A stretch of 64,000 bases of DNA from positions 1 to 64,000 of the forward strand of contig BJHF01000003.1 in the NCBI GenBank assembly GCA_014191855.1, given 5' to 3'. Positions 37,892 through 46,957 of this stretch are shown here, piece by piece. Position 1 is the stretch's first letter, and every line of letters begins with the position of its first letter. Source of the DNA: Deltaproteobacteria bacterium. Lineage in GTDB: Bacteria > Myxococcota_A > UBA796 > SXON01. The position numbers and the translations under genes are program-made. The notes under the pieces are model-generated. The model saw only the letters and a list, made by a program, of their open reading frames with translations, had not been told where the DNA came from and made no database searches.

Positions 37892-38543
37892 CCGTGATCC
37901 GCTCGCACTTGAGCTCGAAGTCCACCTTGGCGCGCTCTTCGAAGGAGTTGACGACCCCCCCTCGGTCGCTCACCACGGCCCGGACAGTACAGGTTTTCCC
38001 AAGCTCGGCTGCGAACGCATAGTTGCTGCGTACGTTGATCTCGTAGTCCTTGGCGTAGGTGAACACACCGCCGCCGGTGGGGCGAATCTTGAGATCGACC
38101 GACAGGTTGTGGTTGCCAGGCGGCACCGCGCCGTCGTGGATCTTGAACTCGCGGCTGGTATCGAGGCTGCCCGCCGGATCGGCCTTGCTGAATTTCGACT
38201 GACCATCAAGCAAGTACTGCAGCGACTCAAGGCGGAACGCACCCGAGAGCTTGTTGACGTGCCAGATTGTGGCTCGAGCCCCTGAAGAGCTGCCCTCGAT
38301 CACGATCTCCTTGAGGAGTTGCAACGTGGCCTTGCTACGAAACACGCGCTCCTTGAGCGCATCAACCTGCTGCTCAACCGTGAGCAGCTCGCGGTTGAAC
38401 TCGGCCGTGGAGTCGGCGCCGCCCAGCACCTCTTCCTTCGTGGCACCCCCAGCATCCTCGCCGGCATGAGCAAGCGGCGAGGCCGCGATCGTGCCGAGGA
38501 GACCCACCACGGCGAGAAGGACGGACCAGCGAGTACGCAACAT
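37881..38543 (-). CDS. Periplasmic beta-rich hypothetical protein, first gene of TPR/motor cluster
   Basis: 220 aa, signal peptide, coiled-coil N-part then PPGNHNLSVDLKIRPTGGGVFTYAKDYEINVRSNYAF; 11-bp overlap with next gene. Confidence 0.65.
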   Translation of the reverse strand: MLRTRWSVLLAVVGLLGTIAASPLAHAGEDAGGATKEEVLGGADSTAEFNRELLTVEQQVDALKERVFRSKATLQLLKEIVIEGSSSGARATIWHVNKLSGAFRLESLQYLLDGQSKFSKADPAGSLDTSREFKIHDGAVPPGNHNLSVDLKIRPTGGGVFTYAKDYEINVRSNYAFAAELGKTCTVRAVVSDRGGVVNSFEERAKVDFELKCERITDGK

Positions 38544-38584
38544 GCAGGGACTCCAAGGGGGCTGCGACGCCTCGTAACGCGGAT

Positions 38585-40129
38585 TCAGTCTCCCCCGCCA
38601 TCCCCTGCTTCAGCCAGATTGCCGGTAACCCCGGCGAGGGAGCGGACGAGCTGGTCGTGAGCGGCGCGGGCACGAGCGGTCGAACCCTCGAGATCGTTGA
38701 CGAAGAAGGAGAAGGCGTAGTCCGTACCGTCCGCTGCCGTAACGTATCCGGCGAGGCAGAATACTCCAGCCAACGAGCCGGTTTTCGCCCGCACGCGGCC
38801 CTCCATCCCATCCTCACGGAACCGGTGCCAGAGGGTGCCATCCCGCCCACCCACGGCGAGCGTCGTGAGGTATTCGGGGCCAACATCCACGTTGGCATGC
38901 ATGTCGACCAGCACCGCATCCATGGCGCTCGGCGCGATCATCATTTCGCGCGAAAGCCCGGATCCATTGACGAATTTGTAACGATCGGCCGGCACGCCCA
39001 GCGAAGCCATGTAGTCGCCCAAAATCTTCACGCCTCCGGCGGTTGTACCCGGGAGCCCGCCCCGCTCGGCCGCCACTGTGCGGAGCACCTGCTCGGCGAT
39101 GAAGTTGTTGGACTGCTTGTTCATGTCGGTGAGGATCTCCGCCAGCCGCTCCGACTCCGCCTTGAACAGGAGCTTGGACTCGACCGGGGCCACCCCCACC
39201 TTGTGGCGACCCTTCACCTTGATCCCGACGGACTTGGCGAGCTCGCGGAAGACGGACACGTAGTTCCCGGTGGGATCAGCCAGCGTGCGGTAGACGTTGT
39301 CGGGGGCCTGGTCGACCGGCACGTTGCCCGTGAGCTTGTACGTTGCGATCTTGCTGTTCTTTTCGTCGAGGGTGCGCTCGACCTTCACCCAATACTTCGA
39401 GTTCGCGCGGCCCGTCGTGAGCTGGTTGTCGAGCACGAGCACATCGCTCGGCGTGTCGAACCCTGCCTGCGCCGCGCTGCCGACCGCGGCGCCGGGACGC
39501 ACGACGATCGTGGCGATGTTGTAGTTCAGCGACAGCGCGCCAAGCGCCGAGTAATACGTATTGCCATCCTCGAGATCTTCTGGTTTGTCCCATCCGGGGA
39601 TCCACACCCCGGGGCCGGCCATGTAGCTGTCGTCGAACACGATGTCGCCCTTGACCTCGCTCACGCCTTTCGCCTTGATATCGGCCACCATTCGCCACAT
39701 GCGCTCGACGACCATCGTGGGATCGCCCTGGCCGACGACGTAGAGGTTTCCCTCCAAAACGCCGTCCGCGCCGAGCTCACCGTCGTACTTGATCCACGTG
39801 GGGAACCGGTAGGCGGGCCCAAGCTCGCGAAGCGCAACCGCGCTGGTGATGAGCTTCATCGTGCTGGCCGGCATGAGCAGCCGATCATCGCCATAGGTGA
39901 AGAGCTTCGCCCCCGTTGCGGCGTTCACCACCTCCAGCGAGATGAGCGACTTCGAGAACACCGGCAGTGAAGGCACCAAGCCGAGCGCCGCTGCGAGATC
40001 GGTTGGCGGGGTGGTGGCGAGGATCGTGGCCTGGTCGGTCGCCGCCGCAGCGGCCGCCGCGGCAGGGCCATCCTCCGCCCGCGCCGACGAGATCAACAAG
40101 AACGAGAGGGCGAGCAGCAGAGGACGCAT
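38585..40129 (-). CDS. dacB: D-alanyl-D-alanine carboxypeptidase/endopeptidase (PBP4 family)
   Basis: SxxK motif LMPASTMKLITSAVALRELGP, SNNFIAEQVLRTV, VRAKTGSLAGVFCLAGYV. Confidence 0.92.
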   Translation of the reverse strand: MRPLLLALSFLLISSARAEDGPAAAAAAAATDQATILATTPPTDLAAALGLVPSLPVFSKSLISLEVVNAATGAKLFTYGDDRLLMPASTMKLITSAVALRELGPAYRFPTWIKYDGELGADGVLEGNLYVVGQGDPTMVVERMWRMVADIKAKGVSEVKGDIVFDDSYMAGPGVWIPGWDKPEDLEDGNTYYSALGALSLNYNIATIVVRPGAAVGSAAQAGFDTPSDVLVLDNQLTTGRANSKYWVKVERTLDEKNSKIATYKLTGNVPVDQAPDNVYRTLADPTGNYVSVFRELAKSVGIKVKGRHKVGVAPVESKLLFKAESERLAEILTDMNKQSNNFIAEQVLRTVAAERGGLPGTTAGGVKILGDYMASLGVPADRYKFVNGSGLSREMMIAPSAMDAVLVDMHANVDVGPEYLTTLAVGGRDGTLWHRFREDGMEGRVRAKTGSLAGVFCLAGYVTAADGTDYAFSFFVNDLEGSTARARAAHDQLVRSLAGVTGNLAEAGDGGGD

Positions 40130-40243
40130 GGAGGACCCCAGGAAGGGCAGGTCACCGGTGAGACACCGATGGGAAGGGAGACGCTCCGGCTATTCTCACG
40201 CACCTCGCGCACGAGGGCAAGACGATCAATAAAAAAAGCTAGA

Positions 40244-40265
40244 TGCATGTTCATATGTACATGCA
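40244..40265. promoter_or_regulatory. Near-perfect 22-bp palindrome TGCATGTtCATATGtACATGCA in divergent dacB/sppA spacer
   Basis: Read directly; both arms match with one symmetric mismatched pair; lies in AT-rich intergenic DNA. Confidence 0.6.
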
Positions 40266-40330
40266 GATCGAGCCATACCCACACGGCGTCAAGACTGCGC
40301 TTCCACGCCCCACCCCGTTACGCTCCCAGG

Positions 40331-42748
40331 ATGCTGTTTCTCCTGGCCACTGCCGCGTTCGCCGAGCCCGTAGAGCGCCCCGAGCTCCCGTTCAAGGGCG
40401 CCGCGGGCGAGGATGGCGCGCACACGCTGTACTTCAACCCCGCCCTGCTCAATTTCGATCGTGACCCGGTGTACGCCGTGTACTACGACACCGCCGACGC
40501 GGTGGCGGGCGGCGGAAACGCGCTGACGTTTGCCACGACGGGGAGCGGGGTGGGGGTCGGCGTGAGCTACCGCGACCTCGTAGGGTCTTCCGCGTGGTGG
40601 ACCCTGACCAGCGGCGTTTCCCTTCGCTTAACCGACTCCCTGGCCGCGGGCTCCGCGATCCACTGGCAGCTACCGAACGGAGGAAACGACAACTTCGTGA
40701 GCTGGGACCTGGGGCTCGCCTGGCGGCCGACATCCTGGTTGGGTCTCGGCGGCGCCGTGCTGAACCTCGGCTCGCCCGCCCCGGATCTCGGCGTCGTAAC
40801 TCGCTATGACGCGGGAGTCGCGCTGCGCCCGTTCGGAGACGCCTTGACGCTGGGCGTGGATTACCGTGCAGATACCCCGGTTTCAGGCGCAGTCGTTTCC
40901 TCGGTGGAGGCGTCGCTGCGCGTGAAGGCGGCACGCGGCATCTGGCTTCGCGCCTGGGGGGACCGGGCGCTCTTCCCCGACGCGCCCGTCGGCTTCGGAG
41001 GTTCGCTTGAGCTGCACTTCGCAGACCTCGCGGTCGGAGCGACGGCCCGGAGCGACTCGGCCGGGGCACCAGCCGGGGCCGGCGGCTATGTGACCAGCCT
41101 CGAAGGCACCGATCAGCTCTTCATGCCGGGGCGGCAGATCGCGGAGATCGACGTTTCAGGTTCGTTTCCGTATCAGCCGCAAGGGAGCCTCTTCGCCGCG
41201 CCGCAGGAGAGCTACCTCTCGCTTTTGCGCCGAGTGGACGCAGCCTCCCGCGATGGGCGCATCAAGGGAATCCTCCTTCGCATGGATGGAATGTCGCTCT
41301 CGCTCGCCCAGGTGGAAGAGCTGCGCGGAATCGTGAAACGGGCGCGCCACAACGGCAAGGCGGTGGTGGCCTGGCTGGCCGGGGGGGCCTCCAACGGCGA
41401 CTACCTCCTTGCCTCGGCCTGCGACAAGGTTTACCTGCATCCCGCAGGCGGCCTCGATCTCGTGGGGATCTCCGCCGAGGTTCAGTACTTCAAGGGCGCT
41501 CTCGACCTCGTGGGCGTGGGCGCGCAGTACGCACAGCGGGCGGAGTACAAGTCCGGCCCCGAGCCGTGGACACGCTCCAGCTCCAGTGATCCCGCGCAGG
41601 AAGAGATGGAAGCGTTGATCGACGATCTTTACGACACGCTGGTGTCGGGCATCGCGGAGGGGCGCGGGCGGAGCACCGACGAGGTGATGGCGATCGTGGA
41701 CGCAGGCCCGTACAGCGCCCGGGAGGCGCTGGCGGGGGGGCTCGTGGACGGACTGCTCTACCCCGACGAGCTGATGACCGAGTTGGAAGGCGTGTTCCCG
41801 GCAGACTACCACCTCGCGGAGGCCTACGGGCGGGAGACCGACGAGAGCGGCTGGAGCCCGCAGCGCGCCGTGGCGGTGGTGGTGGTGGACGGCCCGATCG
41901 CCGACGGGGAAACCACGTCGGGTGGGCTGCTCGGGGGCGCGGCGACGGGCGCGAAGACGGTGGTGAAGGCGCTAGAGGAAGCCGCAGAGAACCGTGCGAT
42001 CAAGGCGGTGGTGCTCCGGGTGGACAGCCCCGGCGGGAGCGCGTTCGCCTCCGACGAGATCTGGAGGGGCGTGGAGCGGGTGAAGGAGTCGGGCAAACCC
42101 GTGGTGGTATCGATGGGCGGCTACGCGGCGAGCGGGGGGTACTACGTGGCGGCGGGGGCCGACGCCATCTGGGCCGAGCCAAGCACGATCACCGGCTCCA
42201 TCGGCGTGTACGGGGGCAAGTACAACGCCGAGGGGCTGTTTGGGAAGCTCGGGATCAACACCGAGATCACCGCACGCGGGCGAAACGCCTCGATGTTCTC
42301 GATGTCCCGGCCCATGGACGCAGTGGAGTTCGCCGCGCTCGACCGCCTGATCGGCGAAACCTACGCCCAGTTCAAGGACCGCGTCGCGACCGGTCGAGGC
42401 CTGCAACCCGAGCAGGTGGAGGACGTCGCGCGGGGCCGGGTGTGGTCGGGCTCGCGAGCGAAGGAGAAGCACTTGATCGACGCATACGGCGGGTTCTTCG
42501 AGGCGCTCGACGACGCCCGTCTCCGCGCCGGGATGAACCCAGGCTCCCCCTACACCCTCGTGGTCATGGACCCGTGGTCGGGCCCGACCGCGTTGCCGAC
42601 ACAAGTGGCCTCCGTGGGGCGGATGGTGCGCCAGGCGCTCTCGCCAAAGCTCGAGGTTCCCCGCGAGATGGCGGACTTCTGGCGCCTGGCGGCGCTCCGG
42701 GACGAGCATGTGTTCGCGCTCCTCCCGTACGACCTCCGCATCCAGTGA
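40331..42748 (+). CDS. sppA: Signal peptide peptidase SppA (67K-type) with N-terminal beta-barrel-like domain
   Basis: C-part: RAEYKSGPEPWTR (Lys), VLRVDSPGGSAFASDEIW, MGGYAASGGYYVAAGADAIWAEPSTITGSIGVYGG (Ser). N-part: strand-rich YFNPALLNFDRDPVYAVYYDTADAVAGGGNALTF..., barrel-like. Confidence 0.9.
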   Translation: MLFLLATAAFAEPVERPELPFKGAAGEDGAHTLYFNPALLNFDRDPVYAVYYDTADAVAGGGNALTFATTGSGVGVGVSYRDLVGSSAWWTLTSGVSLRLTDSLAAGSAIHWQLPNGGNDNFVSWDLGLAWRPTSWLGLGGAVLNLGSPAPDLGVVTRYDAGVALRPFGDALTLGVDYRADTPVSGAVVSSVEASLRVKAARGIWLRAWGDRALFPDAPVGFGGSLELHFADLAVGATARSDSAGAPAGAGGYVTSLEGTDQLFMPGRQIAEIDVSGSFPYQPQGSLFAAPQESYLSLLRRVDAASRDGRIKGILLRMDGMSLSLAQVEELRGIVKRARHNGKAVVAWLAGGASNGDYLLASACDKVYLHPAGGLDLVGISAEVQYFKGALDLVGVGAQYAQRAEYKSGPEPWTRSSSSDPAQEEMEALIDDLYDTLVSGIAEGRGRSTDEVMAIVDAGPYSAREALAGGLVDGLLYPDELMTELEGVFPADYHLAEAYGRETDESGWSPQRAVAVVVVDGPIADGETTSGGLLGGAATGAKTVVKALEEAAENRAIKAVVLRVDSPGGSAFASDEIWRGVERVKESGKPVVVSMGGYAASGGYYVAAGADAIWAEPSTITGSIGVYGGKYNAEGLFGKLGINTEITARGRNASMFSMSRPMDAVEFAALDRLIGETYAQFKDRVATGRGLQPEQVEDVARGRVWSGSRAKEKHLIDAYGGFFEALDDARLRAGMNPGSPYTLVVMDPWSGPTALPTQVASVGRMVRQALSPKLEVPREMADFWRLAALRDEHVFALLPYDLRIQ

Positions 42749-44196
42749 TGAGCGCCAGCCCCGCCACCAAAGTACTCGTGTGCGACGACGACCGCGCCGT
42801 GCGTGGCGCGCTCAACGTGAACCTGGGCAAAGCCGGCTACGCGGTGACGTTGTGCGACTCCGCAGAGGAAGCGCTGGAGCGGCTCCGGGCCGAGCCGTTC
42901 GACGTGCTGCTCACCGACGTGAAGATGCCCGGGATGTCGGGAATGACGCTGCTCGGCGAGGTGCGGGTGCACTGGCCGGACACGCGGGTGGTCGTGATGA
43001 CCGGGTTCGGCTCGGTGTCCGACGCGGTTTCGGCGATGAAGGAGGGGGCCGCCGATTACCTGATCAAGCCGATCGGCCGAGACGAGCTGCTGTTGTTGCT
43101 GGAGCGCGCGCTCGAAAATCGCGCGCTGGTGCGGGAGGTGCAGCAGCTCCGCCGCGAGGTGGACGCGAAGTACGGGTTCTCCAATCTCGTCGGTTTGACG
43201 CCGGTGATGCACGAGGTGTATGAACAGGTGGACGCCGTGGCGGACTCCAACACGCTCGTGCTGATCAACGGAGAGACCGGTACCGGCAAGGAGCTGATCG
43301 CGCACGCGATCCACTACCGGTCGCGGCGGGCACAGGCCCCCCTGGTGGTCGTGAACTGCGGCGCGCTGCCGGAGAGCCTGCTGGAGTCGGAGCTGTTCGG
43401 GCACGAAAAGGGCGCGTTCACCGGGGCGATGCGCACGCACCAGGGGAAGTTCGAGCAGGCCGATGGGGGCACCCTGTTCCTCGACGAGATCGGGGAGATC
43501 CCGGCAACGGTGCAGGTTCGCCTCCTGCGCGTACTCGAAGGGGGCTCGTTCACGCGCGTGGGCGGCGAGCGCGCCCTGAAAGTAGACGTGCGCGTCGTGA
43601 CCGCGACGAATCGGGATCTACGCGCCGAGGTAAAATCTGGCAGCTTTCGGGCCGACTTGTTCTACCGACTCAACGTGTTCCCCATTCGGCTGCCGCCGCT
43701 TCGGGACCGCCTCGACGACATTCCCCTCCTCGCACGACACTTCCTCCAGAAGTTCGCAGAGCGCCACGGGCGACAGCCACCGCTCTTGAGCGAGGACGCG
43801 ATCGAACAGCTAAAGAGCTGGCGTTGGCCAGGGAATGTTCGCGAGCTGGAGCATCTGATGGAGCGCACGCTGCTGCTCAGCGGCGGAGGCGGCGAGATCC
43901 GGGCGATCCGCCTGCCCGAAGACGCGTACGTTGCGACCGAGCTCGCCGACGACTCCGCGGGCTCCGAAGGCGGCGGAGGCACCGGTGCCCCGGGCGCGCC
44001 GACGCTCGAAGAGATCGACGCGGGCGGCCTCCCCTCGCTCCTCGACCGGTGGGAGCGGGCGCTGATCGTCGCCGCGCTGGAGTCGGAAGGCGGCGTGCAG
44101 GCCCGCGCGGCGCGCCGCCTGGGCATCAGCCGCTCGAACCTGAACTACCGAATTGGGCGCCTGGGTATTGCGCTACAGGACGTGAAGTTCGCCTGA
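42748..44196 (+). CDS. Sigma-54-dependent response regulator (NtrC family)
   Basis: Receiver [14 protein letters not shown]...[12 protein letters not shown]+ [47 protein letters not shown]-terminal Fis-type [26 protein letters not shown] overlap with sppA. Confidence 0.95.
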   Translation: MSASPATKVLVCDDDRAVRGALNVNLGKAGYAVTLCDSAEEALERLRAEPFDVLLTDVKMPGMSGMTLLGEVRVHWPDTRVVVMTGFGSVSDAVSAMKEGAADYLIKPIGRDELLLLLERALENRALVREVQQLRREVDAKYGFSNLVGLTPVMHEVYEQVDAVADSNTLVLINGETGTGKELIAHAIHYRSRRAQAPLVVVNCGALPESLLESELFGHEKGAFTGAMRTHQGKFEQADGGTLFLDEIGEIPATVQVRLLRVLEGGSFTRVGGERALKVDVRVVTATNRDLRAEVKSGSFRADLFYRLNVFPIRLPPLRDRLDDIPLLARHFLQKFAERHGRQPPLLSEDAIEQLKSWRWPGNVRELEHLMERTLLLSGGGGEIRAIRLPEDAYVATELADDSAGSEGGGGTGAPGAPTLEEIDAGGLPSLLDRWERALIVAALESEGGVQARAARRLGISRSNLNYRIGRLGIALQDVKFA

Positions 44197-44203
44197 AGGC
44201 GCC

Positions 44204-44252
44204 GCGATCCTCCCGAGCCGCGCCTGTGGAGGGACAGGGCCACGAGGATCGC
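44204..44252. other. 9-bp inverted repeat GCGATCCTC...GAGGATCGC in convergent spacer
   Basis: gcgatcctc at 44204-44212 and gaggatcgc at 44244-44252; no U-tract seen. Confidence 0.35.
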
Positions 44253-44263
44253 CCAGATGCTCC

Positions 44264-44551
44264 TCAGGGATCGAAGTAGAGGGCGCGCAGCTCGTCGCAG
44301 CTCATGTCCGTGAGGTCCTCCGAGGCGTCGGTGCACTGCTGCGTAGCGACGTCGATCTGGCGCAGCTCCAGCGTGAGCCGCTCCCGCTCCCACTGCGCGC
44401 GGCAGCGATCGCCATAGACCACGCGCTCGCTGGCATCAAAGTCTTCCCAGGTTGCACCCCAGCTCTCGAGGCACCCCTCAAGCTTCAGCGCCGTCGTGGC
44501 GCAGAGCTGATGACAGGTGTCGCTGCTGCACGCGATCAGGAAGAAGAGCAC
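44264..44551 (-). CDS. Small cysteine-containing lipoprotein
   Basis: MLFFLIACSSDTCHQLCATTALKLEGCLESWG...DRCRAQW...QQCTDASEDLTDMSCDELRALYF. Confidence 0.65.
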   Translation of the reverse strand: MLFFLIACSSDTCHQLCATTALKLEGCLESWGATWEDFDASERVVYGDRCRAQWERERLTLELRQIDVATQQCTDASEDLTDMSCDELRALYFDP

Positions 44552-44574
44552 CCGGGTGCGCTAACCGACCGCCG

Positions 44575-44611
44575 CAAAAAGCACGAAGGGCCGATCCTTG
44601 CGGATCGGCCC
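44575..44611 (-). terminator. Rho-independent terminator downstream of tRNA-Phe
   Basis: Minus strand GGGCCGATCC-GCAA-GGATCGGCCC followed by TTCGTGCTTTTT. Confidence 0.85.
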
Positions 44612-44618
44612 TACGAGA

Positions 44619-44694
44619 TGGTGGCCGGGGACGGGATCGAACCGCCGACACGGGGATTTTCAGTCCCCTGCTCTACCAGCTGAGCTACCCGGCC
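44619..44694 (-). tRNA. tRNA-Phe (GAA)
   Basis: GGCCGGGTAGCTCAGCTGGTAGAGCAGGGGACTGAAAATCCCCGTGTCGGCGGTTCGATCCCGTCCCCGGCCACCA; anticodon GAA, encoded CCA. Confidence 0.97.
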
Positions 44695-44741
44695 GGAAGT
44701 CCACCGCTATTATGCGCACCGGGGCTCGTCGTCAACCCGGA

Positions 44742-45011
44742 TCAGCTCCCGGGGTCGAGCCGCACCACGGCATCCGCCACGATGCGGGCCTGGCACGCCA
44801 GCCGCTGCCCGGGCGCGTCCAAAAACGGAGCCTCGGCCTCATCTTCCGGACCCAGAGCCCCGGCGATCAGCCGCACGCGACAGGTGTTGCACCCTGCGAA
44901 GCCGCCACAGGCCGCCTCCATCGGCACGCCCTCGCGCTCGGCCAGATCCAGCAGCGTTCCGCCCGGCTCCGCCTCAAAGCTCCGGCCGAGATCCTCGAAG
45001 GTGACCCGCAC
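44742..45011 (-). CDS. 2Fe-2S ferredoxin
   Basis: MEAACGGFAGCNTCRVRLIAG...QRLACQARI plant-type 2Fe-2S ligands. Confidence 0.88.
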   Translation of the reverse strand: MRVTFEDLGRSFEAEPGGTLLDLAEREGVPMEAACGGFAGCNTCRVRLIAGALGPEDEAEAPFLDAPGQRLACQARIVADAVVRLDPGS

Positions 45012-45015
45012 GCGC

Positions 45016-45387
45016 TCAGACGTCGAAGCTGGTTCCGCAGCCGCAGGAGCGCTTCACGTTCGGGTTCTCGATGTGGAAGCCCGCCCCGATGAGCTCATCC
45101 CGGAAGTCGACCTCGGAGCCGTTGAGGTACTCCTTGTGCAGCGGGTTGAGGAACACGCGCACGCCATCGAAGGTGTACACCTCGTCTTCCGGCTGGGGCG
45201 CCTCTTCGAACTCAAGCTGGTAGCTGTAGCCCGAGCATCCGCCGCCTTGAATGCCGAAGCGGAGGCCGTAGCCCTCCATCTGGTTCTCCGTGAGCATCCG
45301 CTTGATGTGCGTGACCGCGCCCTCCGTGAGACGAACGGCGGGAGCATCGGCGGCGACAGGGCTGGGCGTGACGGTTTGAGTATCCAT
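45016..45387 (-). CDS. erpA: Iron-sulfur cluster insertion/assembly protein (HesB/IscA/ErpA family)
   Basis: LRFGIQGGGCSGYSYQLEF ... CGCGTSFDV. Confidence 0.88.
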   Translation of the reverse strand: MDTQTVTPSPVAADAPAVRLTEGAVTHIKRMLTENQMEGYGLRFGIQGGGCSGYSYQLEFEEAPQPEDEVYTFDGVRVFLNPLHKEYLNGSEVDFRDELIGAGFHIENPNVKRSCGCGTSFDV

Positions 45388-45454
45388 TGGGGCAGTCTAA
45401 TCACGATTGCGGTGCAGCCGCGCCGGCGTCCCCGCAATTTGATAGTTCCACCGG

Positions 45455-46012
45455 GTGCGCGTACTGGTGGTAGACAACCTCGACAGCTTCACATGGTCGC
45501 TGGTGCAGCTCCTGCAGACGCTCGGCGCCGCCACGACCGTTGTTCGCGACAAGCTACCATTGAACGCGGGCGTCTACGATCTGGCCCTCTTGTCGCCGGG
45601 GCCGGGACGCCCTGAGGACCACCCGGCGCTGGTCGAGGCGATGCACACCCTCTCCTGCCCGATCTTCGGTGTTTGCCTTGGAATGCAAGCGATCGTGCTG
45701 CACTTCGGAGGCAGCGTGGTGCCGGCCCGGCAGGTGGTGCACGGCCGAACCAGCGCAATCCACCACGACCACCGCTCCTTCTTCGCCGGAATCCCCTCCC
45801 CCTTCCGGGCGACGCGGTACCACTCCCTCGCCACAACCGGCCTGCCGGACAGCCTTGAGGTGCTCGCCCACACCGCGGATGGCGAGATCATGGCGGTTCG
45901 CCACCGGGAAAGGCCGATCGCCGGCGTGCAGTTTCACCCGGAATCGGTGCGCACCGAGCACGGGCTCGCGCTCATGGGCGGCGCACTTCGGGAGCTCACG
46001 GCGCAGCGCTGA
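45455..46012 (+). CDS. Glutamine amidotransferase, anthranilate/aminodeoxychorismate synthase component II
   Basis: VLVVDNLDSFTWSLVQLL, LLSPGPGRPED, PIFGVCLGMQAI, VQFHPESVRTEHG. Confidence 0.9.
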   Translation: MRVLVVDNLDSFTWSLVQLLQTLGAATTVVRDKLPLNAGVYDLALLSPGPGRPEDHPALVEAMHTLSCPIFGVCLGMQAIVLHFGGSVVPARQVVHGRTSAIHHDHRSFFAGIPSPFRATRYHSLATTGLPDSLEVLAHTADGEIMAVRHRERPIAGVQFHPESVRTEHGLALMGGALRELTAQR

Positions 46013-46025
46013 GTACGCCGCGGCC

Positions 46026-46484
46026 CTACTTCTTTCGACGGCTGCCGCGCCCCAGCTCGCCGGCGATCCGGTCCAAAAGACCGTTCACAAAGGCGCGCGA
46101 CTCGGCCCCGCCGAAGCGCTTCGCCAGCTCGATCGCTTCGTTGATCGTGACGCTGGTCGGGATGTCGGCGCGCTGCGTGAGCTCCCAGGTTCCCAAACGC
46201 AAGATGTTCCGGTCCACGACCGGCATCCGGGCGAGACGCCAGTTTTCGCTGGCCGCTTCGATGCGCGCATCGATGGCCTCGCGATCATCCATGACGCCGC
46301 GGACGAGCTCAGTGGTGAACTCGATCTCCTCAGGGCCCACCGGCTCTTCGAGCGGCTCCCCCAGCTCGTCGAGCTGCGCGGACCACAGGCCCGACAGCGC
46401 ACCGGCGCCGCCCGCACCGGCCACATCGGCCGCATAGAGCGCTTGCAACGCGAACTCGCGCGCTCGGCGGCGACCGGCCTTCAT
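46026..46484 (-). CDS. nusB: Transcription antitermination factor NusB
   Basis: MKAGRRRAREFALQALYAADVAG ... NILRLGTWEL ... SVTINEAIELAKRFGGAESRAFVNGLLDRIAGE; start corrected from 46766. Confidence 0.92.
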   Translation of the reverse strand: MKAGRRRAREFALQALYAADVAGAGGAGALSGLWSAQLDELGEPLEEPVGPEEIEFTTELVRGVMDDREAIDARIEAASENWRLARMPVVDRNILRLGTWELTQRADIPTSVTINEAIELAKRFGGAESRAFVNGLLDRIAGELGRGSRRKK

Positions 46485-46486
46485 GA

Positions 46487-46954
46487 TCACTCCAGCTTCC
46501 GTAAGAGGTCGACCATCTCGATCGCGGAGAGCGCAGCTTCTACGCCCTTGTTGCCCATCTTGCCGCCGGCTCGATCCGTGGCCTGCTCCATGCTCTCGGT
46601 GGTGAGCACCCCGAAGATCACGGGGACCCCCGAGCTCATCCCCACCGCACCAACCGACTTCGCCGCCTCGCCCGCCACGTATTCGAAGTGGGCCGTGCCG
46701 CCGCGGATGACACAGCCGAGGGCGATCACCGCGTCGTAGTCGCCGCTTTCCGCCGCCTTTTTGCAAACCACGCCGATCTCAAAGGCGCCCGGCACCCGGA
46801 TGAGGTCGATGTTCGCATCCTCCGCGCCGTGCCGGATGAGCGTGTCTACCGCGCCCGCGACCAGCGCCTCGACGATGACCCCGTTGAAGCGGCTCGCAAC
46901 GATCGCGTACCGACCGCCCTTATCAACGAGATTGCCTTCCAGGATACGCGGCAT
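46487..46954 (-). CDS. ribH: 6,7-dimethyl-8-ribityllumazine synthase
   Basis: [67 protein letters not shown]. Confidence 0.95.
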   Translation of the reverse strand: MPRILEGNLVDKGGRYAIVASRFNGVIVEALVAGAVDTLIRHGAEDANIDLIRVPGAFEIGVVCKKAAESGDYDAVIALGCVIRGGTAHFEYVAGEAAKSVGAVGMSSGVPVIFGVLTTESMEQATDRAGGKMGNKGVEAALSAIEMVDLLRKLE

Positions 46955-46957
46955 CGG

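Noticed and set aside
44619-44694. tRNA as an integration site for a mobile island
   Set aside because: No integrase, flanking direct repeat or accessory cargo seen next to tRNA-Phe; neighbours are housekeeping Fe-S genes.
45455-46012. Complete trp or pab operon
   Set aside because: Only the amidotransferase subunit is present; no trpE/pabB-like gene is adjacent.
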